In this document: positions 17,833 to 26,587 of the stretch, piece by piece
Numbering within the stretch: the stretch's first letter is position 1
Layout of the letters: every line of letters begins with the position of its first letter
Assembly (NCBI GenBank): GCA_965224755.1
Contig: OZ245061.1
Location: forward strand, 2,170,001 to 2,234,000
Reading direction: 5' to 3'
DNA from: Hellea sp965224755
Lineage (GTDB): Bacteria; Pseudomonadota; Alphaproteobacteria; Caulobacterales; Maricaulaceae
Length of the DNA: 64,000 bases
Notes under the pieces: generated by a model
Told to the model about the DNA's origin: nothing
Database searches by the model: none
The model's input: the letters and a program-made list of their open reading frames with translations, nothing else
Position numbers and translations under genes: made by a program

Positions 17833-18060
17833 GGCAGGCCTGTTACCTGTCTCGAAAGCGGCGTGATGTTTGTCGTTGGGGCTTTGTGTTTAACGCCGCA
17901 AAGCCTGGGCGGCCTGCCGCGTGCTATCTGTCCCTCGACTGGACACTGATGGCCGGTAGCGGAGAAAGACATCACCGCATGTTCACGGAGCGCGAAAACC
18001 CACCCTAGCTACCGGTTCCCCCGGCGCTCTTCTCTGAACATGCGGACATCCCGTTTCTCC
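17833..18060. other. Folded non-coding segment upstream of nadB (possible ncRNA or leader)
   Basis: Two nested stem systems. First: GGCAGGCC (17833-17840) with GGCCTGCC (17911-17918), enclosing GCGGCGT (17858-17864) with ACGCCGC (17893-17899). Second: GGAGAAA (17961-17967) with TTTCTCC (18054-18060), then CCGCATGTTCA (17975-17985) with TGAACATGCGG (18035-18045), then GAGCGC (17988-17993) with GCGCTC (18024-18029). Short frames across it look non-protein. The landmark words of RNase P RNA, tmRNA and SRP RNA are absent; a 6S-like RNA or a nadB leader is possible. The rest of 17262-18225 outside the listed repeats shows nothing else recognisable. Confidence 0.45.
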
Positions 18061-18225
18061 CACCAAAACAAAGAGGTCACAACAGAAAGAAAGGTAAGAG
18101 ATGGCGTAAATATAAAACAAAGTTGATTGAGGTCGTGCCCAAATTTAGGATTCGCCTTGCACCCAATTCCATTTGCCCCTCTCCCCATGCCCTGATAGGA
18201 AACGCTTTCACTTAATGGAAATTTC

Positions 18226-19752
18226 ATGGCTGTAGGCTCACTCCACACTAAACGCCTGCCAGCAGGCGCTGTTCTTGTGGTTGGCGCGGGCCTTGCCGGG
18301 CTTTATCTTGCGCTTAAGCTTGCGCCGCGTAAATGCTATGTGCTGACCTCTCGGCGCTCTTCTGTTGGCGCGGCTTCGGCTTGGGCGCAGGGCGGGATTG
18401 CGGCGGCGCTGTCCTCTGATGATAGCGCTGCGTCCCATGCCCGCGACACGATTGCCGCCGGGGACGGGCTTGTTGATCCCGAGATCGCGCATATTCTCGC
18501 ATCCGAGGGCCCGGCCCGCGTGCATGATCTGGCCGCGCTCGGCGTGCCGTTTGACCGCAATGACCAAGGCGAGCTTTACCTCTCGCTCGAAGCCGCTCAT
18601 TCCCTGCCGCGTGTCGCGCGGGTCAAGGGCGATACGGCGGGGGCGGAGATCATTAAAATTATGGTCAAACATTCGCAAGCCGCCGAGCATATTACCGGCT
18701 TGATCGGATGGCGCGCGGAAAGCCTACTGCAAGACGGCAATGGCGGCATTGCCGGCGCTTTGGCGCGAAATGATGATGGCGGCTTGCTGGGCATTGAGGC
18801 CGATATCACCGTCATGGCCACGGGCGGCGTCGGCGGCTTGTTCGCGGTCACCACCAATCCTCGCACAGCGCGCGGCGACGCGCTCGGCATGGCAGCAGTT
18901 GTCGGCGCGCGGCTGCGCGATATGGAATTTGTGCAGTTTCACCCTACCGCCATTGATATAGGCCGCGACCCGGCGCCTCTGGCCACAGAAGCCTTGCGCG
19001 GGGACGGCGCGGTTTTGACCAATTCAGACGGCGTGCGCTTCATGCCGCGCTACCACGAACAGGGCGAGCTGGCCCCGCGCGATGATGTCGCCCGCGCTAT
19101 ATTTGCCGAGATCGAAGCCGGGCGGCAGCCTTATCTCGATTGCCGCAAAGCTGTCGGCGCGCATTTCCCCGAAGAGTTTCCGACCGTATTTGAAAGCTGT
19201 ATGAGCGCCAATATCGACCCGCGCACGCAATTAATTCCCATCGCCCCCGCCGTGCATTATCATATGGGCGGCATCTCCACGGATAGTCATGGCCAGAGCA
19301 ATTTGGACGGTCTGTTAGCGGTCGGAGAATGCAGCGCCGTCGGTGTTCACGGCGCTAACCGCCTCGCCAGTAATTCACTTTTGGAGGCCACCGTTTTTGG
19401 CGGACGCGCCGCCGACTATATCAATGGCTGCGACTGGGCCGAGAAAAAAGCCGGAACCATTCGTCCCCAGCCTTGGCTCGCTATGGGCAAAGAGGTCAGC
19501 CATTCCCTGCGCACGGCCATGACCGCCCATTGCGGGGTGCGGCGCAATGCTGCCAAGCTTAACATGCTGATCGGCCATATTGACGGCTTGATCGAGCAGG
19601 TCGGCCGCGCCAACCCTTTGATTGCTTCGCGCATCATCGCCTCGGCAGCATTAGCCCGCGAGGAGTCCCGAGGCGGTCACTACCGCGACGATTTCCCCGC
19701 AGAAAAAACCAAAGCCGTCTCAAGCTACATTACTTACGACATGCTGGATTGA
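18226..19752 (+). CDS. nadB: NadB, L-aspartate oxidase
   Basis: 508 residues. The FAD enzyme oxidises aspartate to iminoaspartate for NadA. FAD motif VVGAGLAGLYLALKLAP near the N-terminus, SSVGAASAWAQGGIAAAL, the FQFHPTAI-type stretch FVQFHPTAIDIG, and catalytic-region HYHMGGISTD. The C-terminal helical domain contains MTAHCGVRRN. Length is normal. The next gene starts 74 bp later with its own promoter. Confidence 0.96.
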   Translation: MAVGSLHTKRLPAGAVLVVGAGLAGLYLALKLAPRKCYVLTSRRSSVGAASAWAQGGIAAALSSDDSAASHARDTIAAGDGLVDPEIAHILASEGPARVHDLAALGVPFDRNDQGELYLSLEAAHSLPRVARVKGDTAGAEIIKIMVKHSQAAEHITGLIGWRAESLLQDGNGGIAGALARNDDGGLLGIEADITVMATGGVGGLFAVTTNPRTARGDALGMAAVVGARLRDMEFVQFHPTAIDIGRDPAPLATEALRGDGAVLTNSDGVRFMPRYHEQGELAPRDDVARAIFAEIEAGRQPYLDCRKAVGAHFPEEFPTVFESCMSANIDPRTQLIPIAPAVHYHMGGISTDSHGQSNLDGLLAVGECSAVGVHGANRLASNSLLEATVFGGRAADYINGCDWAEKKAGTIRPQPWLAMGKEVSHSLRTAMTAHCGVRRNAAKLNMLIGHIDGLIEQVGRANPLIASRIIASAALAREESRGGHYRDDFPAEKTKAVSSYITYDMLD

Positions 19753-19770
19753 GGCGAGTTATAGCGATAT

Positions 19771-19825
19771 TACCCTAGTATACATAGTTCTTGATATACT
19801 CGGGTAAAAGCCCTATATTTATAGT
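19771..19825 (+). promoter_or_regulatory. Promoter with operator-like palindrome; leaderless start of the ATPase gene
   Basis: TTGATA (19791-19796), 17 bases, TATATT (19814-19819), then ATG at 19826 only 6 bases later: a sigma70-like promoter whose transcript would begin at or next to the start codon, matching the lack of any Shine-Dalgarno site. An inverted repeat TACCCTAGTATA (19771-19782) / TATACTCGGGTA (19795-19806; one mismatch) straddles the -35 box, as an operator would. Confidence 0.6.
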
Positions 19826-20992
19826 ATGGATGAAGTCAGAAACCCTTTCGCGCCGAGTGCGGGATCCAAACCGCCGGAACTTGCAGGCCGGGACGACGTC
19901 ATCCGCTCCGCCGAAATAGCTATTCAGCGCATCTTGCTAGGTCGGCATGGCCGGCCCCAAATATTGCTGGGACTTCGCGGTACAGGCAAAACGGTTCTGC
20001 TAAATCATATCGAAAATGTGGCGCAAAAACATGAGCATTTTACCTCATTCATCGAAGCGCCGGAAGACCGCAACCTCGCAGCCTTGCTCTATCCGAAAAT
20101 CCATCAGGTTTTGCGCAAGGCCTCCTTTTTGGACAACGCCAAGACTAAAGCCCACACCGCCATGCGCGTATTACGCAGTTTTGCTTCGGCCTTTAAGCTA
20201 ACGGTTGGTGATGTTTCGATTTCGGTTGACCCCCAACCCGGCTCTGCCGATAGCGGAATATTGGCAGATGATTTAATCGACTTGTTTTTCGCAGTAGGCG
20301 AGGCGGCGCAAGCAGCAGGCCGCGCTTGGACGCTCTTGATTGACGAAGTTCAATATCTGTCTAAAAAAGAGCTGTCAGCTTTGATTGTCGCCATTCACCG
20401 CACAAACCAGAAGGAATTACCCATCTTGTTTTTTGGGGCTGGCTTGCCGCAAATTGCAGCCCTTAGCGGCGAAGCTAAGTCTTATGCAGAGCGATTGTTT
20501 CTATTTCCGAAAATCGGGGCTTTGGACGAGAAGGCCGCCTCCGCTGCCATACGCCTTCCAATCGAGGATGAAGGCGAAAGCATTACAGACGCAGCCATTC
20601 GGGACATCGTCAAGATGACAGAAGGCTACCCCTATTTCCTTCAGGAATGGGGGTATCAAGTTTGGAATATTGCGCAGGCATCTCCTTTCACCGCTAAAGA
20701 TGTTGGCCAAGCGTCTAGCGCGGCTTTAAAGCGCCTCGACGAAGGGTTCTTTAGAGTGCGCTATGATCGCTTGACGCCAAAAGAACGTGAATATGTGCTG
20801 GCAATGGCTAAGCTTGGTGAAGGGCCATACAGATCCGCAGACATTGCTGATGAATTAGAGGAAAGTCTCAATACCCTTGGGCCCCGACGCGCTAAAATTA
20901 TTCATAAAGGCATGATTTACAGCCCCGAGCGTGGTGATGTAGACTTTACCGTGCCTATGTTCTCCACTTATTTACAGCGTAATTTTTTATGA
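19826..20992 (+). CDS. AAA-type ATP-binding protein inserted before nadC
   Basis: 388 residues. Walker A GLRGTGKT at 49-56, Walker B TLLIDE at about 169-174, a sensor-like ILFFGAGLPQ near residue 200, and a C-terminal winged-helix-like part (RLTPKEREYVLAMAKLG through the end). The N-terminal words NPFAPSAGSKPPELAGRDD are typical of a stand-alone bacterial ATPase family of unknown job, distantly Orc1/Cdc6-like. Its stop overlaps the nadC start as ATGA, so nadC translation is coupled to it. It has its own promoter and operator-like palindrome. Confidence 0.85.
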   Translation: MDEVRNPFAPSAGSKPPELAGRDDVIRSAEIAIQRILLGRHGRPQILLGLRGTGKTVLLNHIENVAQKHEHFTSFIEAPEDRNLAALLYPKIHQVLRKASFLDNAKTKAHTAMRVLRSFASAFKLTVGDVSISVDPQPGSADSGILADDLIDLFFAVGEAAQAAGRAWTLLIDEVQYLSKKELSALIVAIHRTNQKELPILFFGAGLPQIAALSGEAKSYAERLFLFPKIGALDEKAASAAIRLPIEDEGESITDAAIRDIVKMTEGYPYFLQEWGYQVWNIAQASPFTAKDVGQASSAALKRLDEGFFRVRYDRLTPKEREYVLAMAKLGEGPYRSADIADELEESLNTLGPRRAKIIHKGMIYSPERGDVDFTVPMFSTYLQRNFL

Positions 20993-21864
20993 CCCATCTC
21001 CCGCCCCTTCCGCCCACAATAATCGAGCCTATGGTGCGCCGTGCGCTGGATGAGGATTTTGGCAATAGCGGCGATATTACTGCTAACTTGCTCATCCCCG
21101 CGCGTGCCAAGGGTAAGCTCTATATGAAAGCGCGCGGGCGAGGAGTGATTGCCGGGATGCAGGCCGCCCGGATGACTTACGCCATGGTTGATCCGCGCGT
21201 GAAATTTACGGTCAAGAAAGGCGATGGCTCCAAAGTCAAAAAAGGCGATGTCATTGCTGTTGTCGAAGGCCCGTCCCGCTCGCTTTTATCCGCCGAACGA
21301 ACGGCGCTGAACTTTCTCGGGCGGATGTCCGGCATTGCCACGCTGACCGCGCAATATGTAGCCCTTGTCAAAGGCACAAATACCCGCATTGCCGCAACAC
21401 GTAAAACCACGCCGGGCCTGCGCGCGATTGAAAAACAAGCGGTTCTCGCTGGCGGTGGCTTCACCCATCGCGAGAGCCTCTCTGCTGCTATCATGATTAA
21501 AGACAACCATATCGCGCTGGCGGGCGGGGTCGATAAAGCGCTCAAAGCTATCACCAAAAACGCCGATCACATGGCGCGGATCAGCGTCGAAGTGGACACA
21601 CTCACCCAGCTTAAAAAAGTGCTGAAATATTCGCCCCATGTCGTACTACTGGATAATATGAACGCCGCCATGCTGGCTAAAGCCGCCGCTATTGTGGACG
21701 CCTATACTCACGATAAGGGGGCCCCGCGCCCAACGCTCGAAGCGTCGGGCGGAGTCAATCTAGAGACCGTGCGCGGTCTTGCGGAGAGCGGAGTGAATGT
21801 TATTTCTATCGGCGCGCTAACCCATAGCGCTCCCAATTTCGATATAGGTATGGATAGCTCATGA
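20989..21864 (+). CDS. nadC: NadC, nicotinate-nucleotide pyrophosphorylase (carboxylating)
   Basis: 291 residues. Converts quinolinate and PRPP to nicotinate mononucleotide. Recognisable blocks: EDFGNSGDITANLLIP, the active-site segment ATRKTTPGLRAIEKQAV followed by GGGFTHR, IMIKDNHIALAGG, VEVDTL and the phosphate-binding end ASGGVNLETVRGLAESGVNV. Coupled by 4-bp ATGA overlaps to the ATPase upstream and the amidase downstream. Confidence 0.97.
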   Translation: MTHLPPLPPTIIEPMVRRALDEDFGNSGDITANLLIPARAKGKLYMKARGRGVIAGMQAARMTYAMVDPRVKFTVKKGDGSKVKKGDVIAVVEGPSRSLLSAERTALNFLGRMSGIATLTAQYVALVKGTNTRIAATRKTTPGLRAIEKQAVLAGGGFTHRESLSAAIMIKDNHIALAGGVDKALKAITKNADHMARISVEVDTLTQLKKVLKYSPHVVLLDNMNAAMLAKAAAIVDAYTHDKGAPRPTLEASGGVNLETVRGLAESGVNVISIGALTHSAPNFDIGMDSS

Positions 21865-23426
21865 GAAAAATATATTACAGCTTAGCCCTCGCCAGTTTTA
21901 TCGTTGCCTGCGGGCCAACACCTCCAGTTGAGTCAAGCTCCGAAAACGACGCGGATTATGCCAGCCATGCTGTTATTGAAGCCAGTATCGTCTCTATCCA
22001 ATCCGACCTCGCGGCGGGAAAAATGAGCTGCCTGAATGTCGTTAATGCCTATATCGAGCGCATTGAAACCTATGACCAGCCAAGCGAACTGAACGCCATT
22101 ACTTACAAAAATTACGAGCAAGCGCGGGAACAAGCCAATTTGGTGGACATCGCTATTACGGCCAAAGCCCCCCTGCCCGCCCTGCACTGCGTGCCAATTC
22201 TGGCCAAAGACAATATGGATGTCGCGGGGTTTCCCACTACGGCAGGATCAAAGGCGATGCTGGAAAACATCCCGCCGGACGACGCGCTCATTATCAAAAC
22301 TCTCAAAGACAATGGCGCGATCATTCTGGCCAAAACCAATATGGCGGAATGGGCCTTTAGCCCGCGCCGCACGAAAAGCACCAGCGCGGGCGTGACTAAA
22401 AATACCTATAATTTGGCGCATGTTCCGGCAGGCTCATCCGGCGGTACGGCCTCGGGCGTCGCGGCGAGTTTTGCGCTAGCCGGGCTTGGCACAGATACAG
22501 GCAATTCCGTGCGCGGGCCGTCCTCGCATTTAGCCTTGGTCGGGATGCGCTCCACCCACGGGCTGATTAGTCTGGACGGGATTGTGCCGCTGGTGCTCTC
22601 CGCCGATGTTGTCGGGCCCATGACGCGCTCAGTCGCCGATAATGCGGCGCTGCTATCGGCTATGCCGCATAGCTTGCCTGATAAGTCAGCCCATTACCTC
22701 TCGGCGCTAGACAAAGATGGGCTGAAAGGCGCCCGCATCGCCGTCATTGCGCCCCTCGCCCCGCCAGACGATATGAACCCCGAAATTGCCGCGCTTTTCA
22801 AAGCCGCAATCACTGACCTTCGGGCCGCAGGCGCAACCGTGCTGGAAACTGCCGAGATCAAAGACATCGCCGCCCATCTCGGCGCGTCTTGGAGCTGCCT
22901 CTCCTTTCGCAAAGACGTGCATGAATATCTAACCCAACCCGGTATGAACGCGCCAATCAGCGATCCTTATGAAGCCTTTGAAGCCGGGGTCTACGGCGAT
23001 TACACCAAGGGCGCATGGAACTGGTTCAAAGACGGAGACATTGACGTTGCCCGCAAAAAAGACGGCACAATTTGCGGCGACCTAGAAAAAGACGACATGC
23101 GCCAGAACATTCGGCGCGATATTTTGGACGCCATGGAAGCGCAAAATCTGGACGCGCTAATCTACCCAAGCTGGCGCTACCCGCCTGCCTCTCTATATCG
23201 GGCTGAAGAAGATTATAAAGGCGATAATTCGCAAAGCCTCGCCCCGCCAACCGGCCTGCCCGCGCTCACCGTGCCCATGGGATTTACCACAGGTGACTTG
23301 CCTGCGGGGCTGCAGTTTTTAGGCGGGCCTTATAGTGAAGCCACGCTCTATAAATTAAGCTATGCCTATGAACAGGCAACACAGCACCGCCGTGCCCCGT
23401 TCGGCGCACTGCCCGACAGTAAATAA
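21861..23426 (+). CDS. Amidase-signature family lipoprotein
   Basis: 521 residues. Lipobox IVAC puts Cys17 at the mature N-terminus, so the enzyme should be a periplasm-facing lipoprotein. Amidase-signature triad: Lys116 (ILAKDNMD), the GSSGGTASG loop (Ser192/193) and Ser216 in GTDTGNSVRGPSS. Most relatives read GTDTGGS; here the second Gly is Asn. Substrate is unknown. Starts inside the nadC stop (ATGA), which makes it part of the nad message without implying a nad function. Confidence 0.9.
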   Translation: MRKIYYSLALASFIVACGPTPPVESSSENDADYASHAVIEASIVSIQSDLAAGKMSCLNVVNAYIERIETYDQPSELNAITYKNYEQAREQANLVDIAITAKAPLPALHCVPILAKDNMDVAGFPTTAGSKAMLENIPPDDALIIKTLKDNGAIILAKTNMAEWAFSPRRTKSTSAGVTKNTYNLAHVPAGSSGGTASGVAASFALAGLGTDTGNSVRGPSSHLALVGMRSTHGLISLDGIVPLVLSADVVGPMTRSVADNAALLSAMPHSLPDKSAHYLSALDKDGLKGARIAVIAPLAPPDDMNPEIAALFKAAITDLRAAGATVLETAEIKDIAAHLGASWSCLSFRKDVHEYLTQPGMNAPISDPYEAFEAGVYGDYTKGAWNWFKDGDIDVARKKDGTICGDLEKDDMRQNIRRDILDAMEAQNLDALIYPSWRYPPASLYRAEEDYKGDNSQSLAPPTGLPALTVPMGFTTGDLPAGLQFLGGPYSEATLYKLSYAYEQATQHRRAPFGALPDSK

Positions 23427-23429
23427 AAC

Positions 23430-23660
23430 CTACTCCAAACTTTCGAAGTTCAAAATATCTCCGGGCTTGCAATCCAGATATTCGCATATTCTTGCCAGCG
23501 TTTCAAACCGCACCCCCTTCACCTTGCCCGATTTTAGTTGCGAGAGGTTCGCCTCGGTAATGCCTATATAAGCCGCCAAGGTTTTGGACTTCACCTTACG
23601 CCGCGCCAGCATGACATCAAGCGTGACAATGATTTCGCCTTTTTTCACGTCCTCAACCAT
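23430..23660 (-). CDS. XRE-family regulator paired with DUF2975 protein
   Basis: 76 residues; a single Cro/CI-type helix-turn-helix: KTLAAYIGITEANLSQLKSGKVKGVRFETLARICEYLDCKPGDIL. Its start overlaps the stop of the membrane protein upstream. Small XRE proteins paired with DUF2975 membrane proteins are a recurrent bacterial arrangement, and the regulator probably controls its own operon. It ends only 3 bp from the convergent amidase stop. Confidence 0.9.
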   Translation of the reverse strand: MVEDVKKGEIIVTLDVMLARRKVKSKTLAAYIGITEANLSQLKSGKVKGVRFETLARICEYLDCKPGDILNFESLE

Positions 23661-24199
23661 CAGATAATCTGCTTATTATCAGCATCTATTTCGCGGGCTT
23701 CATGCATGGCCTGGGAGACAAGCAACAAAACAAATCCAACCAGCAAAGCAATCACGCCGTCATCGAGCGGAAACCCGTCAAGCTCGATGCGCGCCGCAGG
23801 TTCCAGTTTCAGCGTGAGTAACCACGGCATGATGCTATCAACGAGATAAAGCCCCAACCAAAATAATATCATCGCCCAACCGAGGCGGCGTAAAGTCTCG
23901 GCCACGCCGGCCTCGAAAAACCCGTCCTTTTTGGTGCGTTTCAGCAGGCGGTTCACCGTTATAGCAATCAAAATAATGGCGAGGATGGCAATACCAGAGC
24001 AGATAAACCCGCCCAAAAACTGCCACCACTCCAGCGGATCGTCGCGCTCCAAATCAATCAAATCAAACACCAACTCAGTTGAACCCGCCAAAGCTACGCC
24101 CCAAATTATGAGAAAAAGAACTCCGTATAGAGCCGCTAATAATATTGCGATGATCCGCAATGGCCCTGCAAATCGCCAAATTCCAGTTTTCTTCATCAT
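23660..24199 (-). CDS. DUF2975-type membrane protein
   Basis: 179 residues with four predicted membrane helices (ILLAALYGVLFLIIWGV, FICSGIAILAIILIAITV, MILFWLGLYLVDSIM, and VIALLVGFVLLLVSQAM) and an EAGVAETLRRLGW loop followed by EREIDADN-like charged end (AREIDADNKQII). The plan matches DUF2975, usually encoded next to an XRE regulator as here. Role unknown. Confidence 0.8.
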   Translation of the reverse strand: MMKKTGIWRFAGPLRIIAILLAALYGVLFLIIWGVALAGSTELVFDLIDLERDDPLEWWQFLGGFICSGIAILAIILIAITVNRLLKRTKKDGFFEAGVAETLRRLGWAMILFWLGLYLVDSIMPWLLTLKLEPAARIELDGFPLDDGVIALLVGFVLLLVSQAMHEAREIDADNKQII

Positions 24200-24218
24200 A
24201 TTTATCCCTAAATGGCAA

Positions 24219-24240
24219 ATTATTACTGTTTTATAATAAT
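24219..24240. promoter_or_regulatory. AT-rich inverted repeat before the DUF2975/XRE operon
   Basis: ATTATTA (24219-24225) and TAATAAT (24234-24240) flank an 8-base spacer, 20 bp upstream of the operon's first start codon at 24199. The whole 24200-24300 stretch is AT-rich and promoter-like. It could be the regulator's binding site, although AT-rich palindromes arise easily by chance. Confidence 0.35.
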
Positions 24241-24342
24241 ATTTTATCTTGATACTATAATTTTATACCCTTATTGCAAAAATTAAGCAAGCTTGGGGAC
24301 GGGTTTGCGCCTTTAATTTGGTCACTATGAAAGGAAAAGACC

Positions 24343-24753
24343 ATGACACATACAATCAACTCACGCCGCAGCCCTCTGCGTATCAGCGTCCTCGCCCTGA
24401 TAGGCGCGGCATTACCTCTTAGCGCTTGCGCGTCCGGCGGGGCCGCTTACCGCCCCATTGTGGACGGGCCAATGAACGCACAATATTCCGCAGACCTTGG
24501 CCAGTGCCGCCAAGTCGCGGAAAGCCGAGATTATCTTAACAGCGACACGCGGACAAGCGCTCTGATTGGGGCCGGACTGGGAGGCTTGATTGGCCTTGCC
24601 GACGCCGATGATGCCAATGTCGAAGACTTTATTGGCGGCGCGATTATCGGCGCGCTCTTTGGCGGCGGTGAGCGCGCACTTGAAACCCGCCAAGAGCGGA
24701 AATCCATCGTGCTAAACTGTATGACCGGACGCGGTCATAGAGTTGTCGGATAG
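24343..24753 (+). CDS. Glycine-zipper lipoprotein
   Basis: 136 residues. Signal peptide with lipobox LSAC, then a short Cys-containing region (LGQCRQVAESRDYL), a glycine-zipper hairpin (ALIGAGLGGLIGLADADD ... IGGAIIGALFGGGERAL) and a C-terminal NCMTGRGHRVVG. Likely an outer-membrane-associated lipoprotein. Preceded by GAAAGG (start 24343). Probably shares a message with the next lipoprotein 9 bp downstream. Confidence 0.8.
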   Translation: MTHTINSRRSPLRISVLALIGAALPLSACASGGAAYRPIVDGPMNAQYSADLGQCRQVAESRDYLNSDTRTSALIGAGLGGLIGLADADDANVEDFIGGAIIGALFGGGERALETRQERKSIVLNCMTGRGHRVVG

Positions 24754-24762
24754 TAGGAGATC

Positions 24763-25446
24763 ATGATGAAACACTCTTTTATAAAGATTGGGGTTAGAAA
24801 TCTGGCGATTGTCACCTTCGCAGCAAGCCTCACCGCCTGCGAGACCGCTGCTATGTTAGTCTTAAATAGCACCGAGCAAACCTCTATAACTGTTGAAGGC
24901 GACAAGCTTTTCATCATGGGTTTACTCAACTCGAAAACCTTTGGCCAAATGCAAAAAACCATCACGGCCAACCCCCAAATCGATACGCTCGTCTTCACGG
25001 CTATGCCTGGCTCAATTGATGATGAGGTAACATTCGAGATGGGGCGCTGGCTGCGGGCTAAAAAACTAAATACCCATTTGACTGCTAAAACTGTCATAGC
25101 CTCAGGCGCTGTGGACCTCTTCCTGTCGGGTTCACAACGCACGATGGAAGCTGGCGCACAGCTCGGCGTTCATAGCTGGTCGGATGGTTCCAAAGAGGCG
25201 GCGGATTATCCGCGCGATTCAGAGGAACATGCGCTCAACCTCAATTATATTATCGATATGGATGTCCCGGCGGATTTCTACTGGTTCACCATTTATGAAG
25301 CGCCTGCGGATGCCATCCATTGGATGAGCACAGATGAAGTTTTGAAATATGGTCTGCTCACAACCCCAATAAAATCAACTGATACATCAGGCGGCATTCC
25401 TTTCAATAACTTTGAAGAGATGCGTTTAGAAATTTTGGAAGATTAG
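24763..25446 (+). CDS. ClpP-fold-like periplasmic lipoprotein
   Basis: 227 residues, lipobox LTAC. The body resembles the predicted periplasmic ClpP/crotonase-fold proteins (COG3904-like): MPGSIDDEVTFEMGRWLR, then ASGAVDLFLSGSQRTM and GAQLGVHSWSDG, where relatives carry a serine in the first block and GVHSW as the second. Whether it is catalytic cannot be told from sequence. GGAG site before the start at 24763. Ends 2 bp from the convergent hydrolase. Confidence 0.65.
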   Translation: MMKHSFIKIGVRNLAIVTFAASLTACETAAMLVLNSTEQTSITVEGDKLFIMGLLNSKTFGQMQKTITANPQIDTLVFTAMPGSIDDEVTFEMGRWLRAKKLNTHLTAKTVIASGAVDLFLSGSQRTMEAGAQLGVHSWSDGSKEAADYPRDSEEHALNLNYIIDMDVPADFYWFTIYEAPADAIHWMSTDEVLKYGLLTTPIKSTDTSGGIPFNNFEEMRLEILED

Positions 25447-25448
25447 CC

Positions 25449-26207
25449 CTAACTCGGCGGAGCTACGGAAAGGCTAGCGCTTGAAACCGGGCGTTCGCGA
25501 AATTTAAAGCGGTAGAATTTATGAGAGCCGATCTGCTTGTCATAGCGCAGATTGCCAGACCATATCGGGTTGACATTGACCGTATGATAATGGGTCGCGC
25601 GGTCAGTGAGGGGTTTTACCCCGCCTGTCAGCGTTAGCGCCGCAATGTCCTTTGAACGTGTCCAATATTTGCCGCGCGGCTCTTTCATCGTTGATCCATC
25701 ACAGGTGAAACTGAACTGACAGCCTGTGGTGCGCTGCGCGCCTTGATAGACCACGCCGCAAACTGTATTGGGGTAATGTTTTGATTTTACGCGGTTGATC
25801 ACCACTTCGGCGACAGCCTTTTGCCCGGATTTCGTCTCCGAACGGGCTTCGTAATAAACCGCTTCGGACAGGCAGCGATATTCCTGCGCGTTGAATTTGG
25901 CGGCGTCAAATATCCCCGCATCGACGCCAAGCAGGTCATCGGTCATGGCCATATCGCGCATAAGCGGATTAGTCATGGCCGCACGGGTATGCCAATCCGT
26001 CAAAGCCTGTGCGTGGCCGGAAATTTCGATAGAGGATAGATCCACACCTTGAAACGCTTCGGCGCGGGCTTGCCAGACGGCGGATTCGCGCTGGCCGGCC
26101 GCTTTATCCGCAATAGCGGGAAACGCCCATGCTGCGCCGGCAATAGCCGTTAGAGCGACTGCCCAGCCCGCGAAGATATAACGCTTTGGTCTCATATAAT
26201 CTACCAT
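25449..26207 (-). CDS. SleB/CwlJ-type cell wall hydrolase
   Basis: About 252 residues from ATG 26207; several in-frame upstream starts (26252, 26264, TTG 26279) are possible. One N-terminal membrane helix (IFAGWAVALTAIAGAAWAF), then the Hydrolase_2 domain: CLSEAVYYEARSETKSGQKA with the catalytic Glu, VINRVKSKHYPNTVCGVVYQG, CQFSFTCDG and HYHTVNVNPIW. This family lyses peptidoglycan in spore formers and acts in wall remodelling in Alphaproteobacteria. The domain is complete. Confidence 0.88.
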   Translation of the reverse strand: MVDYMRPKRYIFAGWAVALTAIAGAAWAFPAIADKAAGQRESAVWQARAEAFQGVDLSSIEISGHAQALTDWHTRAAMTNPLMRDMAMTDDLLGVDAGIFDAAKFNAQEYRCLSEAVYYEARSETKSGQKAVAEVVINRVKSKHYPNTVCGVVYQGAQRTTGCQFSFTCDGSTMKEPRGKYWTRSKDIAALTLTGGVKPLTDRATHYHTVNVNPIWSGNLRYDKQIGSHKFYRFKFRERPVSSASLSVAPPS

Positions 26208-26279
26208 GGGGGCGGGGCCTAAGCCTTGCGCCCGATTCTTACAACTGTCCATGCCACTTTCCATGAAAGAATCATGCAA

Positions 26280-26466
26280 ACTGTGGCCCCAAGGACACAG
26301 ATTGCTGATTCATAGTTAATTGGGGGTTAAGTTTAGCCAATGTATTTCAACTCATTACAGCTACAGCGTTCAGATAACGCCTATTCGAGCCCTAGATAGG
26401 CACGAAAATTAGAATTCACACCCTAATTCGCAGTTTTACGGCTGAAATGCCGCCTAGGTTTCTATG
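26280..26466. other. Intergenic stretch without recognisable gene
   Basis: Between the wall hydrolase and a palindromic element. It holds two small hairpins, GCGTT/AACGC (26366-26380) and GCCTAT/ATAGGC (26379-26401). I examined the TTCGAGCCC word at 26384 for a tRNA T-loop, but no acceptor or anticodon stem can be built. Probably the promoter region of the hydrolase. Confidence 0.4.
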
Positions 26467-26577
26467 TGTCCCCCGCCTTCCCGTTCATGCCCGCGCAGGC
26501 GGGTAGCGGGGGTCTCCCGCAACAATAACGGTACTCCATTGAGGGAGATCCCCGCTCAAGGCGGGGAACAGGGGACA
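26467..26577. repeat. Palindromic element, family D, with a second palindrome nested inside
   Basis: TGTCCCC (26467-26473) pairs with GGGGACA (26571-26577), and GAGGGAGATCCCCGCTCAAG recurs in the element at 32781-32862. Compared with that copy, the first half is interrupted by a CCCGCGCAGGCGGG hairpin (26490-26503), as if a smaller palindrome had inserted into the larger. It lies just downstream of ppdK. Confidence 0.8.
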
Positions 26578-26587
26578 AAAGTGTGCT

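Noticed and set aside
17484..18248. Short frames in the nadA-nadB gap (60-80 residues, both strands)
   Set aside because: They run through palindromes and the folded segment, have no ribosome sites and show no protein-like composition.
26366..26401. Possible tRNA fragment (TTCGAGCCC word)
   Set aside because: No acceptor stem, D arm or anticodon arm can be built around it.
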